From Anaerovorax odorimutans DSM 5092 (lineage in GTDB: Bacteria; Bacillota; Clostridia; Peptostreptococcales; Anaerovoracaceae), in assembly GCF_000426305.1 (NCBI RefSeq), contig NZ_AUFC01000002.1, positions 62,001 through 126,000 on the forward strand: DNA of 64,000 nucleotides. The letters are read 5' to 3'. The notes under the pieces are model-generated. The model searched no databases. It saw only the letters and a list, made by a program, of their open reading frames with translations, and was not told the origin of the DNA. Shown here piece by piece: positions 50,887 to 60,578 of this stretch. How positions within the stretch are numbered: position 1 is the stretch's first letter; each line of letters opens with the position of its first letter. The position numbers and the translations under genes are program-made.

Positions 50887-53604
50887 ATGATAAAGAAAAC
50901 CTTATTTATTAATGGTGTTGAAAAACATCTAGTAGTGGATCCTGAAGAATCCCTCATAAATGTATTAAGAAATCAACTTTTACTCACAGGAACTAAGTCT
51001 GGCTGCGGCGGTAAAGGGGAATGTGGTGCATGTACTGTTATATGGGACGGCAAGGCTGTAAGAGCTTGTGTTTATAAAATGGAAAGAATACCTGATGATG
51101 CTCATATTATTACAATTGAAGGCGTAGGAACGAAGGAATGTTTACATCCTTTACAGCTTTCATGGATGATTCACGGAGCAGCACAATGCGGTTTTTGTAC
51201 GCCGGGATTTATTGTATCAGCTAAGGCACTTTTAGATCAAAACATCAATCCAACAAGAGAAGAAGTAAGAGAATGGTTTTATAAAAATAGAAATTTATGC
51301 AGATGTACAGGGTATAAACCTCAAGTAGATGCAGTTATGGATGCTGCCAGAATGTTAAGAGGCGAAGTAACTAAGGAGGAATTATGGCCGCAATTAAAAG
51401 AGGGAGCTAGCTTAATGGGATCAAGTATGCCTCGCCCTTCAGCAGTAGCAAAGGTTACAGGTACTTGGGACTTTGGTGCTGATTTGAGGCAAAAGCTTCC
51501 GGAAGATACTTTGCATATAAAATTAGTGCAAGCGAAGGTATCACATGCAAATATATTATCAATTGATACCTCTGAGGCAGAAAGTATTCCAGGAGTTTAT
51601 AAAGTTATAACTTATAAAGACGTTCCCGGAACAAACAGGATTAATGGTTTAGCATTCCCGTCTAATAAAGGCAGTGGGAAAGAAAGACCTATTTTAAATG
51701 ATAAAAAAATATTTCAGTTTGGTGATGCTATAGCTATGGTACTTGCTTATACTCCAGCCATAGCAGAAGAAGCGGCTGAAAAAGTAAAAGTGGAAATAGA
51801 AGAATTACCTGCATACATGAGTGCTCTTACTGCTATGGATGAAGATGCGATTGAAATTCATCCTGGCACACCAAATGTTTATTTTGAGAATCATGCTGTA
51901 AAAGGTGAGGAGGTTGAGCCTCTGTTTGAAGAATTACCTTATGTAGTTGAAGATGATTTTTATGTTGGAAGACAGCCTCATCTTCCTCTTGAACCTGATG
52001 TGGGATTTGCATATCTTGATGAAGAAGGGAAACTAATAATTCATTCTAAGAGTATAGGTATACATGTTCATGCATTAATGGTTGCAGAAGGTATAGGTAT
52101 GCCTCTTGAAAAACTTGTGATTGTTCAAAATAATACAGGAGGAACATTTGGATATAAATTCAGTCCAACAATGGAAGGTCTGCTTGGCGTAGCAGCTTTA
52201 GTGACAAAAAAGCCTGTATATCTTGAATTCAATATGTATCAGCAAATAACTTATACAGGAAAGAGATCTCCATTCTTTATAAACCTGAAAATGGGAGCAG
52301 ATAAAGACGGTAAAATTATTGCTATGGAATCAGATTGGACTGTAGATCATGGTCCTTACTGTGAATTTGGTGATTTACTGACTATGAGAGCTCCACAATT
52401 TATTGGTGCAGGATACTCTATTCCAAATATTAGAGGTAATGGCAGAACAGTTGCTACTAATCATGCTTGGGGATCAGCTTTCAGAGGATATGGCTCTCCA
52501 CAATCTCTGTTTTCATCTGAAGTTCTTGTAGATGAACTTGCTGAAAAAGTGGGCATGGATCCTCTTGAATTCAGATATTTGAATGTATACAGAAAAGGAG
52601 ATACTACGCCTACAGGTTGTGAACCTGATGTTATTGCCTATCCTCAGGCTCTTGATAAATTAAGACCGATTTATCAGCAAGCAAAGGAAAATGCAAAAAT
52701 TAAAAATTCCAAAGGAGGAGAAATCAAATACGGAGTTGGAATATCATTGATGGAATATGGTTGTGGTCTTGATGGTGCAGATTCTTCTGAAGCTTTTGCT
52801 GAAATAACCGAAAACGGTGTTACAATTGGTAATGCCTGGGAAGATCATGGTCAGGGGGCAGATATGGGAACATTGACAATTGCCCATGAAGCGTTAAAAC
52901 CTCTTAATATCAAACCTGAGCAGATAAGACTTATTATGAATGATACGGAAAAGACTCCTAACAGTGGACCGGCAGGCGGCAGCCGTTCAAATGTTATGAC
53001 GGGAAATGCTACTCGAGTTGCCTGTGAAAACCTTATAGAAGCTCTGAAAAAGGATGATGGGTCTTATAGAACTTATGAAGAAATGGTTGCAGAAAATTTA
53101 CCTACAAAATATATGGGAAAATGGACAGCACCTTGTACTGAATGTAGTGTTGAAACAGGTCAGGGTAATCCATTCCCAGTTTATATGTATGGTGTTTTAC
53201 TTGCTGAAGTGGCGGTTGATACAACAAATGGCAATGTAAAAGTTGATAAATATACACTGGTCTCAGATTGTGGTCCGGTAATGAATAAGTTGGTTTTGGA
53301 AGGTCAATTATATGGCGGTCTTGTTCAAGGTATAGGTCTTGCATTATCAGAGGACTTTGAAGATTTAAATAAGCATACTACACTTTTAAGATGTGGGATT
53401 CCTCGTATTAAAGATGTGCCAGATACTATTGATATTATTCATCAGGAGACTAAAAGACCAAATGGACCATTTGGTATGGCAGGTTCGGGAGAAATGCCTC
53501 TTTCATCACCTCATGCAGCAATAATAAATGCAATATATAATGCTTGCGGAGTACGTATAACTAAACTTCCTGCATATCCTGAAAAAATAATGGCTGCTTT
53601 ATAA
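50887..53604 (+). CDS. mop: Mop-type molybdenum aldehyde oxidoreductase (xanthine oxidase family)
   Basis: This 905-residue enzyme oxidises aldehydes (or a related substrate) with a molybdopterin cofactor, and matches D. gigas Mop in length and motifs. Two [2Fe-2S] domains come first, then the Mo domains: GGTFGYKFSPTMEGLLG (about 418), RGYGSPQSLF, GQGADMGTLTIAHEALKP, GGSRSNVMTGNA and the catalytic-Glu motif GSGEMPLSSPHAAIINAI near the C-terminus. No FAD domain is present, so electrons leave via Fe-S partners. The first cluster reads CGGKGECGAC, C-x5-C instead of the usual C-x4-C. AAAAGGAGA precedes the ATG. Confidence 0.93.
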   Translation: MIKKTLFINGVEKHLVVDPEESLINVLRNQLLLTGTKSGCGGKGECGACTVIWDGKAVRACVYKMERIPDDAHIITIEGVGTKECLHPLQLSWMIHGAAQCGFCTPGFIVSAKALLDQNINPTREEVREWFYKNRNLCRCTGYKPQVDAVMDAARMLRGEVTKEELWPQLKEGASLMGSSMPRPSAVAKVTGTWDFGADLRQKLPEDTLHIKLVQAKVSHANILSIDTSEAESIPGVYKVITYKDVPGTNRINGLAFPSNKGSGKERPILNDKKIFQFGDAIAMVLAYTPAIAEEAAEKVKVEIEELPAYMSALTAMDEDAIEIHPGTPNVYFENHAVKGEEVEPLFEELPYVVEDDFYVGRQPHLPLEPDVGFAYLDEEGKLIIHSKSIGIHVHALMVAEGIGMPLEKLVIVQNNTGGTFGYKFSPTMEGLLGVAALVTKKPVYLEFNMYQQITYTGKRSPFFINLKMGADKDGKIIAMESDWTVDHGPYCEFGDLLTMRAPQFIGAGYSIPNIRGNGRTVATNHAWGSAFRGYGSPQSLFSSEVLVDELAEKVGMDPLEFRYLNVYRKGDTTPTGCEPDVIAYPQALDKLRPIYQQAKENAKIKNSKGGEIKYGVGISLMEYGCGLDGADSSEAFAEITENGVTIGNAWEDHGQGADMGTLTIAHEALKPLNIKPEQIRLIMNDTEKTPNSGPAGGSRSNVMTGNATRVACENLIEALKKDDGSYRTYEEMVAENLPTKYMGKWTAPCTECSVETGQGNPFPVYMYGVLLAEVAVDTTNGNVKVDKYTLVSDCGPVMNKLVLEGQLYGGLVQGIGLALSEDFEDLNKHTTLLRCGIPRIKDVPDTIDIIHQETKRPNGPFGMAGSGEMPLSSPHAAIINAIYNACGVRITKLPAYPEKIMAAL

Positions 53605-53672
53605 ATTGAAAATGGTATAGATTTTATGTGGGCAAAACGGGACAGTCTGTATTTGCCCACAGGGAGGTATAT

Positions 53673-55949
53673 ATGGATAAGAACCTTTTTGAAGAATGTG
53701 AAAAATGCATACAAGATGAACCTGCAGCATCTACAGCTTGGTGTCCTGTTCATGTTGATGTGGCATTGCTTAACAGCGAAATAGAAAAGGGCGATTTCAG
53801 GAAAGCATATAGAGTTCTGGAGAAGAAAATTCCTTTTGCTGCAATTATTTGCAGCATATGTGATCATCCATGTGAAAAAGTTTGTGTCAGAAATAAAGTA
53901 GATCAAGCAATAAATATATCTGAATTAGAAAGAGCAGTTGTTCATTATGGTTATAAACCATTTAAAAAAGGTGTTTTACTACCTAAAAAAAATGGAACAG
54001 CAGTTGTTATCGGAGGAGGCATAAGCGGGATTATCACAGCTTTTGAACTTGATAAAAAAGGTTTTCAAGTAACCATATATGAACAATCAGAAAGATTGGG
54101 TGGCAGAATTTGGGATTATAAAGGAATACTGCTTGATGAAGATATAATAAATGAAGAATTACAAATTATTAATAAGCTTGGTATAAAAGTCAATTATAAT
54201 AAAAAAATTACAGAAGATGGATTAGAAGAGCTTATTAAAGAATATGATGCGGTATATCTTGGAACTGGAGAATGGAAAAGAGAGCTGAATATAAACCCCG
54301 AAACCTTTCAGGTTTTAAACCTGCCTATATTTGCAGGAGGCAGACTTTATAACAAAAATGATTCTGTAATATATTCAGTGAGTTCAGGCAAAAGAGCTGC
54401 TGTTTCAATGGAAAGATATATAAAAAAAATATCTTTAACAGCTTCACGTGATAGAGAAGGTTCTTATGAAACTCCCCTTAAATATAATTTAGATGACGTT
54501 AAACCCAATACTAGAATTGAAAAAACTGATAAAATTTACACTGAAGAAGAGGCAATAAAAGAAGCAGGAAGATGTCTTAAATGTCGATGTATTGAATGTT
54601 TTAAAGCATGTAGTCACATGCAAAAATTTAATATTACACCTAAAAGTTATGCAAGACAAATTCAAATTAATGAAAATGTAATTATGGGAACGCGTTATGC
54701 AAATAAGATGATTAATTCGTGTACAATGTGCGGATTATGTAAAGAGCAGTGTTTTCTTGATATTGGAATGAAGGATTTAATTCATCAAACTAGAGAAAAC
54801 ATGGTTGAAAAGAATAAAATGCCTCCATCTGCGCATGATTTTGCACTCTCAGATATGGAATTCAGTAACAGTAAGAGATTTTTTATGGTGAAATCACCTC
54901 CTCCAATAAAAGGTACAAACAAGATAGATTATATTTTTTATCCGGGTTGTCAGCTAGCAGCATCATATCCAGAATATGTGGAAAAATCCTATAAATATTT
55001 GATCTCTCAAATTGAAGGTGTTGGTATTATGCTTGGATGCTGTGGTGCTCCTGCAGATTGGGCAGGCAGAAAAGATCTTATGAATGAAAGTATTGAAAGA
55101 TTTAAAAATATATGGCTTGAGAATGGAAAACCTGTTTTTATCTTTGCTTGTTCCAGCTGCATAGGTATTTTTGAAAAATATCTGCCTGAAATATCTTATA
55201 TCTCTTTGTGGCAAATATTTGAAAAATATGGCTTACCTAAAAAAGTAAATTCAGAATATAATCATGTTTTAAATATACATGATGCTTGCAGTACAAGATA
55301 CAATAAAGAAGTTCAGGAAAGCATAAGAAATATTGTTTTGAATCTGGGATATGAAATAGATGAACTGAAATATAGTAAAGCTAAAACCAAATGCTGCGGT
55401 TATGGAGGTTTAGTCTATTATGCAAATAAAGAACAAGCAAAAGAATTCGCAGAAGACAGAATAAACGAAAGCAAAGAAGATTTACTAGTATATTGTTCAA
55501 TGTGCAAGGATATTTTTGTTGATAAGGGAAAGAGGACATTTCATATATTGGATTTGATTTTTGGAGAGGACATGGAAAAGCTTTCTCTTAAGAAAATGCC
55601 GAACCTTTCTGAGAGACATTCAAATAGGGCAAGTTTAAAAAATAAGCTTCTTAGAGAATTATGGGAAGAAGAACCTGAAACAGATTTACAAAAAAATGAT
55701 ATGGATCTAGTAATTTCAAAAGAAATATGGAATACCATGGAGGACAGGTTTATTCTATTTGAGGATATAGAAAAGGTTATAAGACATTCCCAGATATCTA
55801 AAGAACGCTTCTTTAACAGCTTAGATTCAAGTTACCTAGCTAATTTACGTATTAAAAATGTAACTTACTGGGTTAGATATAAAGAGAAAGAGGACGGTAT
55901 TTATATAGTAAGTGTTTACAGCCATAGAATGGAAATAGCAAAGGAGTAA
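53673..55949 (+). CDS. Flavin-, dicluster- and CCG-domain oxidoreductase
   Basis: This 758-residue protein has four parts: an N-terminal 4Fe-4S dicluster domain (about residues 8-95, with CSICDHPCEKVC), an FAD-binding Rossmann domain (AVVIGGGISGIITAFELDKK at about 110) related to glutamate synthase small subunit, a second 4Fe-4S dicluster (CLKCRCIECFKAC; CTMCGLCKEQC), and two HdrD-like CCG domains (CCGAPADWAG; CCGYGG). The last 80 residues are the module duplicated at 46536. ATG 53673 follows GGGAGGT. Such multi-cofactor proteins suit electron bifurcation. It shares the operon with Mop, with NuoEF-like genes next. Confidence 0.9.
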   Translation: MDKNLFEECEKCIQDEPAASTAWCPVHVDVALLNSEIEKGDFRKAYRVLEKKIPFAAIICSICDHPCEKVCVRNKVDQAINISELERAVVHYGYKPFKKGVLLPKKNGTAVVIGGGISGIITAFELDKKGFQVTIYEQSERLGGRIWDYKGILLDEDIINEELQIINKLGIKVNYNKKITEDGLEELIKEYDAVYLGTGEWKRELNINPETFQVLNLPIFAGGRLYNKNDSVIYSVSSGKRAAVSMERYIKKISLTASRDREGSYETPLKYNLDDVKPNTRIEKTDKIYTEEEAIKEAGRCLKCRCIECFKACSHMQKFNITPKSYARQIQINENVIMGTRYANKMINSCTMCGLCKEQCFLDIGMKDLIHQTRENMVEKNKMPPSAHDFALSDMEFSNSKRFFMVKSPPPIKGTNKIDYIFYPGCQLAASYPEYVEKSYKYLISQIEGVGIMLGCCGAPADWAGRKDLMNESIERFKNIWLENGKPVFIFACSSCIGIFEKYLPEISYISLWQIFEKYGLPKKVNSEYNHVLNIHDACSTRYNKEVQESIRNIVLNLGYEIDELKYSKAKTKCCGYGGLVYYANKEQAKEFAEDRINESKEDLLVYCSMCKDIFVDKGKRTFHILDLIFGEDMEKLSLKKMPNLSERHSNRASLKNKLLRELWEEEPETDLQKNDMDLVISKEIWNTMEDRFILFEDIEKVIRHSQISKERFFNSLDSSYLANLRIKNVTYWVRYKEKEDGIYIVSVYSHRMEIAKE

Positions 55950-55952
55950 AAC

Positions 55953-56042
55953 ATGCAGAACGAAAGTAGACATTGTGAGCTTTTTCTCGTAGATCGCGAG
56001 ATTAAGATTTTTGTGAATAGGGGCGGTAAATATGGAGAATGA
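55953..56042 (+). CDS. Short 29-residue frame overlapping the NuoE-like start
   Basis: An ATG at 55953 with AAGGAG seven bases upstream begins a 29-codon frame (MQNESRHCELFLVDREIKIF) that ends inside the NuoE-like start region at 56042 (11-base overlap). In operon 1 the same position after the shared module holds the DVU_1557-like gene, which also begins Met-x-x-Glu-Ser. It may be a decayed copy of that gene kept as a translational leader. Confidence 0.4.
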   Translation: MQNESRHCELFLVDREIKIFVNRGGKYGE

Positions 56043-56505
56043 GAAAAGGATTGAAGAAATAATATATGGATATCCTGCTGAAAAAAGATTTTCTTTAGCT
56101 ATTATGCAGGATATACAAAGGGAATTTAATTATATTCCAAGGAATGCAATGGAAACCATTTCAGAATATCTGTTGATACCACTTAGCAAGCTTTATGGCA
56201 TGGCAACTTTTTATAAAGCGTTAAGTTTAAATCCAAAAGGTAAATATATTATTAAAGTATGTGATGGTACAGCCTGTCATATTAGATCATCTATGGTAAT
56301 TGTTTCAGAATTAGAAAAAATATTAGGAATAAAAGTTGGAGAAATTACTCCGGATGGATTGTTTTCTATTGAAACTGTTAATTGTGTGGGAGCATGTGCT
56401 CTTGCACCCGTTATGGTTATAAATGGTGAATATCATGGAAAATTGACACCTCAAGATATCGCCGGCATTATTAACATGTATAAGGAAGGTGAAGTCAATG
56501 AGTGA
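56032..56505 (+). CDS. NuoE-like [2Fe-2S] subunit
   Basis: This 157-residue thioredoxin-like subunit has the four Cys of a NuoE-type [2Fe-2S] cluster: CDGTAC and CVGAC. It normally docks with a NuoF-like flavoprotein, which follows with an 8-base overlap. In anaerobes the trio supplies NAD(H) electrons to hydrogenases, formate dehydrogenases or aldehyde enzymes. Confidence 0.92.
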   Translation: MENEKRIEEIIYGYPAEKRFSLAIMQDIQREFNYIPRNAMETISEYLLIPLSKLYGMATFYKALSLNPKGKYIIKVCDGTACHIRSSMVIVSELEKILGIKVGEITPDGLFSIETVNCVGACALAPVMVINGEYHGKLTPQDIAGIINMYKEGEVNE

Positions 56506-58291
56506 CAGAAAAGTGATGGTTTGCTGCGGAACAGGCTGTCTTGCTAATGGCAGTAAAAAGGTACTTGAAGCTTTTAAGGATGAAATAGAAAAACAGAAGC
56601 TGAATATTGAAGTTGTTCCTTATGTTAAATCAACGGGTTGTAACGGGCTTTGCGAAAGAGGACCCATTGTTAAAATTGAGCCTGACGATATTGCTTATTA
56701 TCATGTTAAAACAGAGGATGTAAAAGAAATTGTATCTAAAACTATTGCAAAGGGAGAGGAAATTCAAAGGTTATTATATTTAGATAGTAAAACAAAAAAA
56801 AGAATACGTTCACATAAGGATTCAGATTTCATTAAAAAACAGACTAAAATTGCCCTTAGGAATATTGGTGAAATAGATCCTTGCGATATTAATGACTATT
56901 TGAACGCAGATGGATATAAAGCATTAAAAAAAGCTCTTTTTGAAATGTCAAATGAAGATATAATTAATGAAATTAAAGCTTCTGGACTTAGAGGCAGAGG
57001 CGGCGGTGGATTCCCTACTGGGGTAAAATGGGAAAGCTGCTATAAAATTGACAGACCCCCTAAATATATTATTTGCAATGGTGATGAGGGTGACCCTGGT
57101 GCTTTTATGGATAGAAGCATTATGGAAGGTGATCCGCATACAGTATTAGAAGGAATGATTATAGCATCTATCGCACTTAATTCTCAAAATGGATACATTT
57201 ATATTCGTGATGAATATGGTTTAGCATTAGAAAATATGCATAGAGCCATAAATCAAGCTAAGGATTTAAATTTTTTAGGAGATAATATTTTAGGAAGCAA
57301 TCACAGTTTCGACATAGAAATTGTAAGAGGAGGAGGTGCTTTTGTATGTGGAGAATCTTCGGCATTAATGGCATCGATAGAGGGAAAAGCCGGAGAACCT
57401 AGGGCTAAATATATAAGGTCAGCTGAATTTGGACTTTGGGGACAGCCAACAGTTTTAAATAATGTTGAAACTTGGGCTAATGTACCTGTTATTATTCAAA
57501 AGGGGAGTGAATGGTTTTCAAAAATTGGAAGTCCTAAAAATTCCGGAACAAAAGTATTTTCTCTTGTTGGAAAAGTTAAAAATACAGGTCTGGTTGAAGT
57601 TCCTATGGGTATTACATTACAAGAACTTATTTTTGACATTGGTGGAGGTATCGTAGGAGATAAAGAGTTTAAAGCTGTTCAGACAGGAGGACCTTCAGGA
57701 GGTTGTATACCTAAAGAATTAATGAATTTAGGTGTTGATTTTGATACGTTGAGTGATGCCGGATCAATGATGGGCTCTGGAGGAATAATTGTTACAGATG
57801 AGAGAACTTGTATGGTTGAATTTGCAAGGTATTATGTTGCATTTCTTGCTGAGGAGTCATGCGGAAAATGTGTATCTTGCAGAGAAGGAATACGGCAAAT
57901 GCTTAAGATACTTACCGATATTTGTGAAGGTAAAGGAAAAGAAAGTGATCTTGATCTTTTAACTGAAATAGCTCATATGGTTGAGCAGGCTTCTCTGTGC
58001 GGACTTGGTAAGACAGCACCAAATCCTGTAATGAGTACATTAAAATATTTTAGGGATGAATATTTGGAACACATTATAGATAAAAGATGCAGAGCAGGAG
58101 TTTGTAAGGCATTGACAGAATTTTATATTGATAAAGATAAGTGCATTGGCTGTGGTCTATGTAAACGAGGATGCGCTCCTGAAGCAATTGAAGGAAATGC
58201 AAAAATGCCTCATATTATTGATCAGGATAAATGTATAAAATGCGGTAACTGCATAGATCTGTGCAAGTTTAAAGCTGTGAAAGTGAGGTGA
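56498..58291 (+). CDS. NuoF-like NADH-binding flavoprotein (HndC/HydB type)
   Basis: This 597-residue protein carries an N-terminal thioredoxin-like [2Fe-2S] domain (CCGTGCLANGSK), then a NuoF core with the FMN/NADH motifs GRGGGGFPTGVKWE and CNGDEGDPGAFMDR, the N3 cluster motif ESCGKCVSCREG and a C-terminal double [4Fe-4S] ferredoxin (CIGCGLCKRGC; CIKCGNCIDLC). This is the HydB/HndC layout of electron-bifurcating systems. ATG 56498 overlaps the preceding gene by 8 bases, with AAGGTGA as its site. Confidence 0.93.
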   Translation: MSDRKVMVCCGTGCLANGSKKVLEAFKDEIEKQKLNIEVVPYVKSTGCNGLCERGPIVKIEPDDIAYYHVKTEDVKEIVSKTIAKGEEIQRLLYLDSKTKKRIRSHKDSDFIKKQTKIALRNIGEIDPCDINDYLNADGYKALKKALFEMSNEDIINEIKASGLRGRGGGGFPTGVKWESCYKIDRPPKYIICNGDEGDPGAFMDRSIMEGDPHTVLEGMIIASIALNSQNGYIYIRDEYGLALENMHRAINQAKDLNFLGDNILGSNHSFDIEIVRGGGAFVCGESSALMASIEGKAGEPRAKYIRSAEFGLWGQPTVLNNVETWANVPVIIQKGSEWFSKIGSPKNSGTKVFSLVGKVKNTGLVEVPMGITLQELIFDIGGGIVGDKEFKAVQTGGPSGGCIPKELMNLGVDFDTLSDAGSMMGSGGIIVTDERTCMVEFARYYVAFLAEESCGKCVSCREGIRQMLKILTDICEGKGKESDLDLLTEIAHMVEQASLCGLGKTAPNPVMSTLKYFRDEYLEHIIDKRCRAGVCKALTEFYIDKDKCIGCGLCKRGCAPEAIEGNAKMPHIIDQDKCIKCGNCIDLCKFKAVKVR

Positions 58292-58296
58292 GGTCA

Positions 58297-59055
58297 TTGG
58301 ATAATGTAAAAGTAATTATTAACGGAAAAGAGTGCATTGCAGAAAAAGGCGAATTGTTAATGGATATAGCGAGCCGCAATGGAATTTATATTCCACATTT
58401 ATGTCACCATGAATCACTTAGAGGGCAGGCTACTTGCAGAATTTGCATTGTAGAAGTTATGGAAAATGGAAAAAAGAAGATAGTTACGTCTTGTATTTTC
58501 CCTGTAGTGAGAGACATTGTTGTAGAAACTAATACTGAAGATATAATAAATATGAGAAAAACTTTATTCAGCCTTCTTATGGCAGAAGTTCCCGGTAATG
58601 AGACAATTAGATCAATGGCTGAAGAATATGGGATAAGAGAAAATTTACGTTTTTATAAGAGTAGGGGAAATGAGTGTATTTTATGCGGTTTATGCGTTAA
58701 AGCATGTGAAGAATTAGGATGTAATGCCATCGCCACTGTAAGTAGAGGTACTACAAAAAAAGTGTCAACACCGTATGAAGAACCATCAATAGAGTGTATT
58801 GGCTGCGGGTCATGTGCTTCTGTATGTCCGACAGGATGCATTAAAATAGAAGAAGGTTATGGCAAACGTAAAATTTGGAATAGAGAATTTGAAATGATTA
58901 AATGTAGCGTTTGCGGTAAGTATTTTATAACAAAAGAAGAATATGATTATATAAACGAAAAATGTGAAGTGCTAGAAGCTCCTGTTTGTAAAAGCTGTAA
59001 ACAAAATGAGGTTGCAAAAAAAGTATTAGAATCATTAATGATAGAAGAAAAATAA
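58297..59055 (+). CDS. NuoG-N/HndD-N-like iron-sulfur subunit without hydrogenase domain
   Basis: This 252-residue protein has a [2Fe-2S] ferredoxin domain (HLCHHESLRGQATCRIC), a His-Cys-type segment and two [4Fe-4S] motifs (CILCGLCVKAC; CIGCGSCASVC), then a C-terminal Cys-rich zinc-like tail (CSVCGKY...CKSCK). It equals the N-terminal half of HydA/HndD without the catalytic H-cluster domain, so the electrons are meant for another enzyme, presumably Mop. The start TTG 58297 follows GAGGTGAGG; GTG 58288, overlapping the previous stop, is an alternative. Confidence 0.88.
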   Translation: MDNVKVIINGKECIAEKGELLMDIASRNGIYIPHLCHHESLRGQATCRICIVEVMENGKKKIVTSCIFPVVRDIVVETNTEDIINMRKTLFSLLMAEVPGNETIRSMAEEYGIRENLRFYKSRGNECILCGLCVKACEELGCNAIATVSRGTTKKVSTPYEEPSIECIGCGSCASVCPTGCIKIEEGYGKRKIWNREFEMIKCSVCGKYFITKEEYDYINEKCEVLEAPVCKSCKQNEVAKKVLESLMIEEK

Positions 59056-59427
59056 AGTTTGAAAAGAGCATTTCTTTTGATATACTCTACCTTATAGTGG
59101 ATAGGTTTTTTAAATTGTTTACCATAAGAGAGATATTATAGAGGTGCTTTTTTTAATTTTTTGTATTAATAAAAGCTATAAGATTAAAGTGTGTAAAGTT
59201 ATGTTGTAAAAGTATTAAAATATAATTTAAAAATAAGAAAACCTGCTATTATAGAATTAGTTTGAATTAAGATGTATAATAAATTTACTTTTTTATAATG
59301 AGCTGAAATAAATTTGTTATCCCCCATATTAATGATGAAATAAAAGTTTGACATAATTGAGCTTATAGAATAAACACAAGTCCATTTATAATAAACTGAA
59401 ATTAAATATTCAGTTAAGGAGGAAAAA
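59056..59427. other. Spacer after the redox operon
   Basis: No clean terminator is seen, although T-rich stretches at 59145-59163 follow a possible weak stem. TTGACA at 59348-59353 with TAAACA 17 bases later may be a weak promoter for the GGDEF gene. No gene is supported. Confidence 0.35.
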
Positions 59428-60456
59428 ATGAATCAGGCAGATATTCAACTACGTCTTTATAGAGCAATTTTGCTAGCAGGAGCAAGTCTGTCCATTATTA
59501 GCATTATCGGAAATTATTTTACTCATTTTCCATTTTTAGCAAGTGTGAAATGGATAGTACTTTTTTTTATAACTGTTGTTGCTTTTATACTATCAAACAA
59601 AAAATATTCTAACCATATTATGTTTGGTGTATTTATATTCTTAAATTTCATTTTTTTACCTTTTGCATTTATAAATTCAGGGGGAAGTAATAATAATGCT
59701 ATGGGTTACATTTTTCTTCTTTTAATAGCAATAACTTATCTTTTTAAGGGATGGAGAAGAAATTTTTTGATTATTACACTTATAATTATTTTTATGGTCA
59801 TGCATGCTTTAGAATACTATTATCCGCAACTAATTCTCATTTATACTGGTTGGAATCAGTTTGTTGACCGCATGCTTCAAATTCCATTACTATTATTTGC
59901 AGCTTTTCTTATAATTCTTCAATTTTCTAAAGAATATGAAAGGGTAAATAAAAAGCTTAAAGTTTTTGCAAACTTTGATGAATTAACAGGTCTTTATAAT
60001 AGAAGGATGTTTAATAAAGCAATGGAAGAAGCTGAAGAGAATAACAATAAATTTATTCATCTTGCTCTTATAGACATTGATAATTTTAAAGAAGTAAACG
60101 ATAAACACGGACATTATGTTGGGGATGAAGTTTTAAAAAGATTATCATTTCTTCTACAAAATACATTTGAGCTTGATAAACATATTGTAAGTCGTTGGGG
60201 AGGAGATGAATTTGCTATTATCTATTATGGAGAAAAGGTTGAGTTGATTCAGAAAATGGAAGAAATCAGAGAGTCTTTTAGAGATTATGTTTCTGCATAT
60301 GAGAAAGAGACAAAAGGCATAAGTATGAGTATCGTTTCAGTTAGTGATTATGATAAAGTATCGCAATCATTAATAGAGGCAGATCATCTTTTATATAAAG
60401 AAAAAGAAAAAAAGACATTAGGAGGTAAAGACCAAAAAAATACTATTGAAAAATAA
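59428..60456 (+). CDS. Membrane diguanylate cyclase (GGDEF)
   Basis: This 342-residue protein has about five or six transmembrane segments in residues 12-170 and a C-terminal GGDEF domain (about 180-330) with RWGGDEF and the DIDNFKEVNDKHGH pair. It makes c-di-GMP. AAGGAGG precedes the ATG. The membrane part resembles unclassified 6-helix sensors rather than dCache. It is the second diguanylate cyclase of the window; no c-di-GMP receptor was noticed. Confidence 0.9.
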   Translation: MNQADIQLRLYRAILLAGASLSIISIIGNYFTHFPFLASVKWIVLFFITVVAFILSNKKYSNHIMFGVFIFLNFIFLPFAFINSGGSNNNAMGYIFLLLIAITYLFKGWRRNFLIITLIIIFMVMHALEYYYPQLILIYTGWNQFVDRMLQIPLLLFAAFLIILQFSKEYERVNKKLKVFANFDELTGLYNRRMFNKAMEEAEENNNKFIHLALIDIDNFKEVNDKHGHYVGDEVLKRLSFLLQNTFELDKHIVSRWGGDEFAIIYYGEKVELIQKMEEIRESFRDYVSAYEKETKGISMSIVSVSDYDKVSQSLIEADHLLYKEKEKKTLGGKDQKNTIEK

Positions 60457-60578
60457 CTAATGTTATTGATTAATTTATACTCTATTTTAATACTATAACT
60501 TTAATATGCATTAAAATCATATGGTCTAATGAAGTGATTATAATACCTAAATCATAAATACTATCATTATTAATATTG

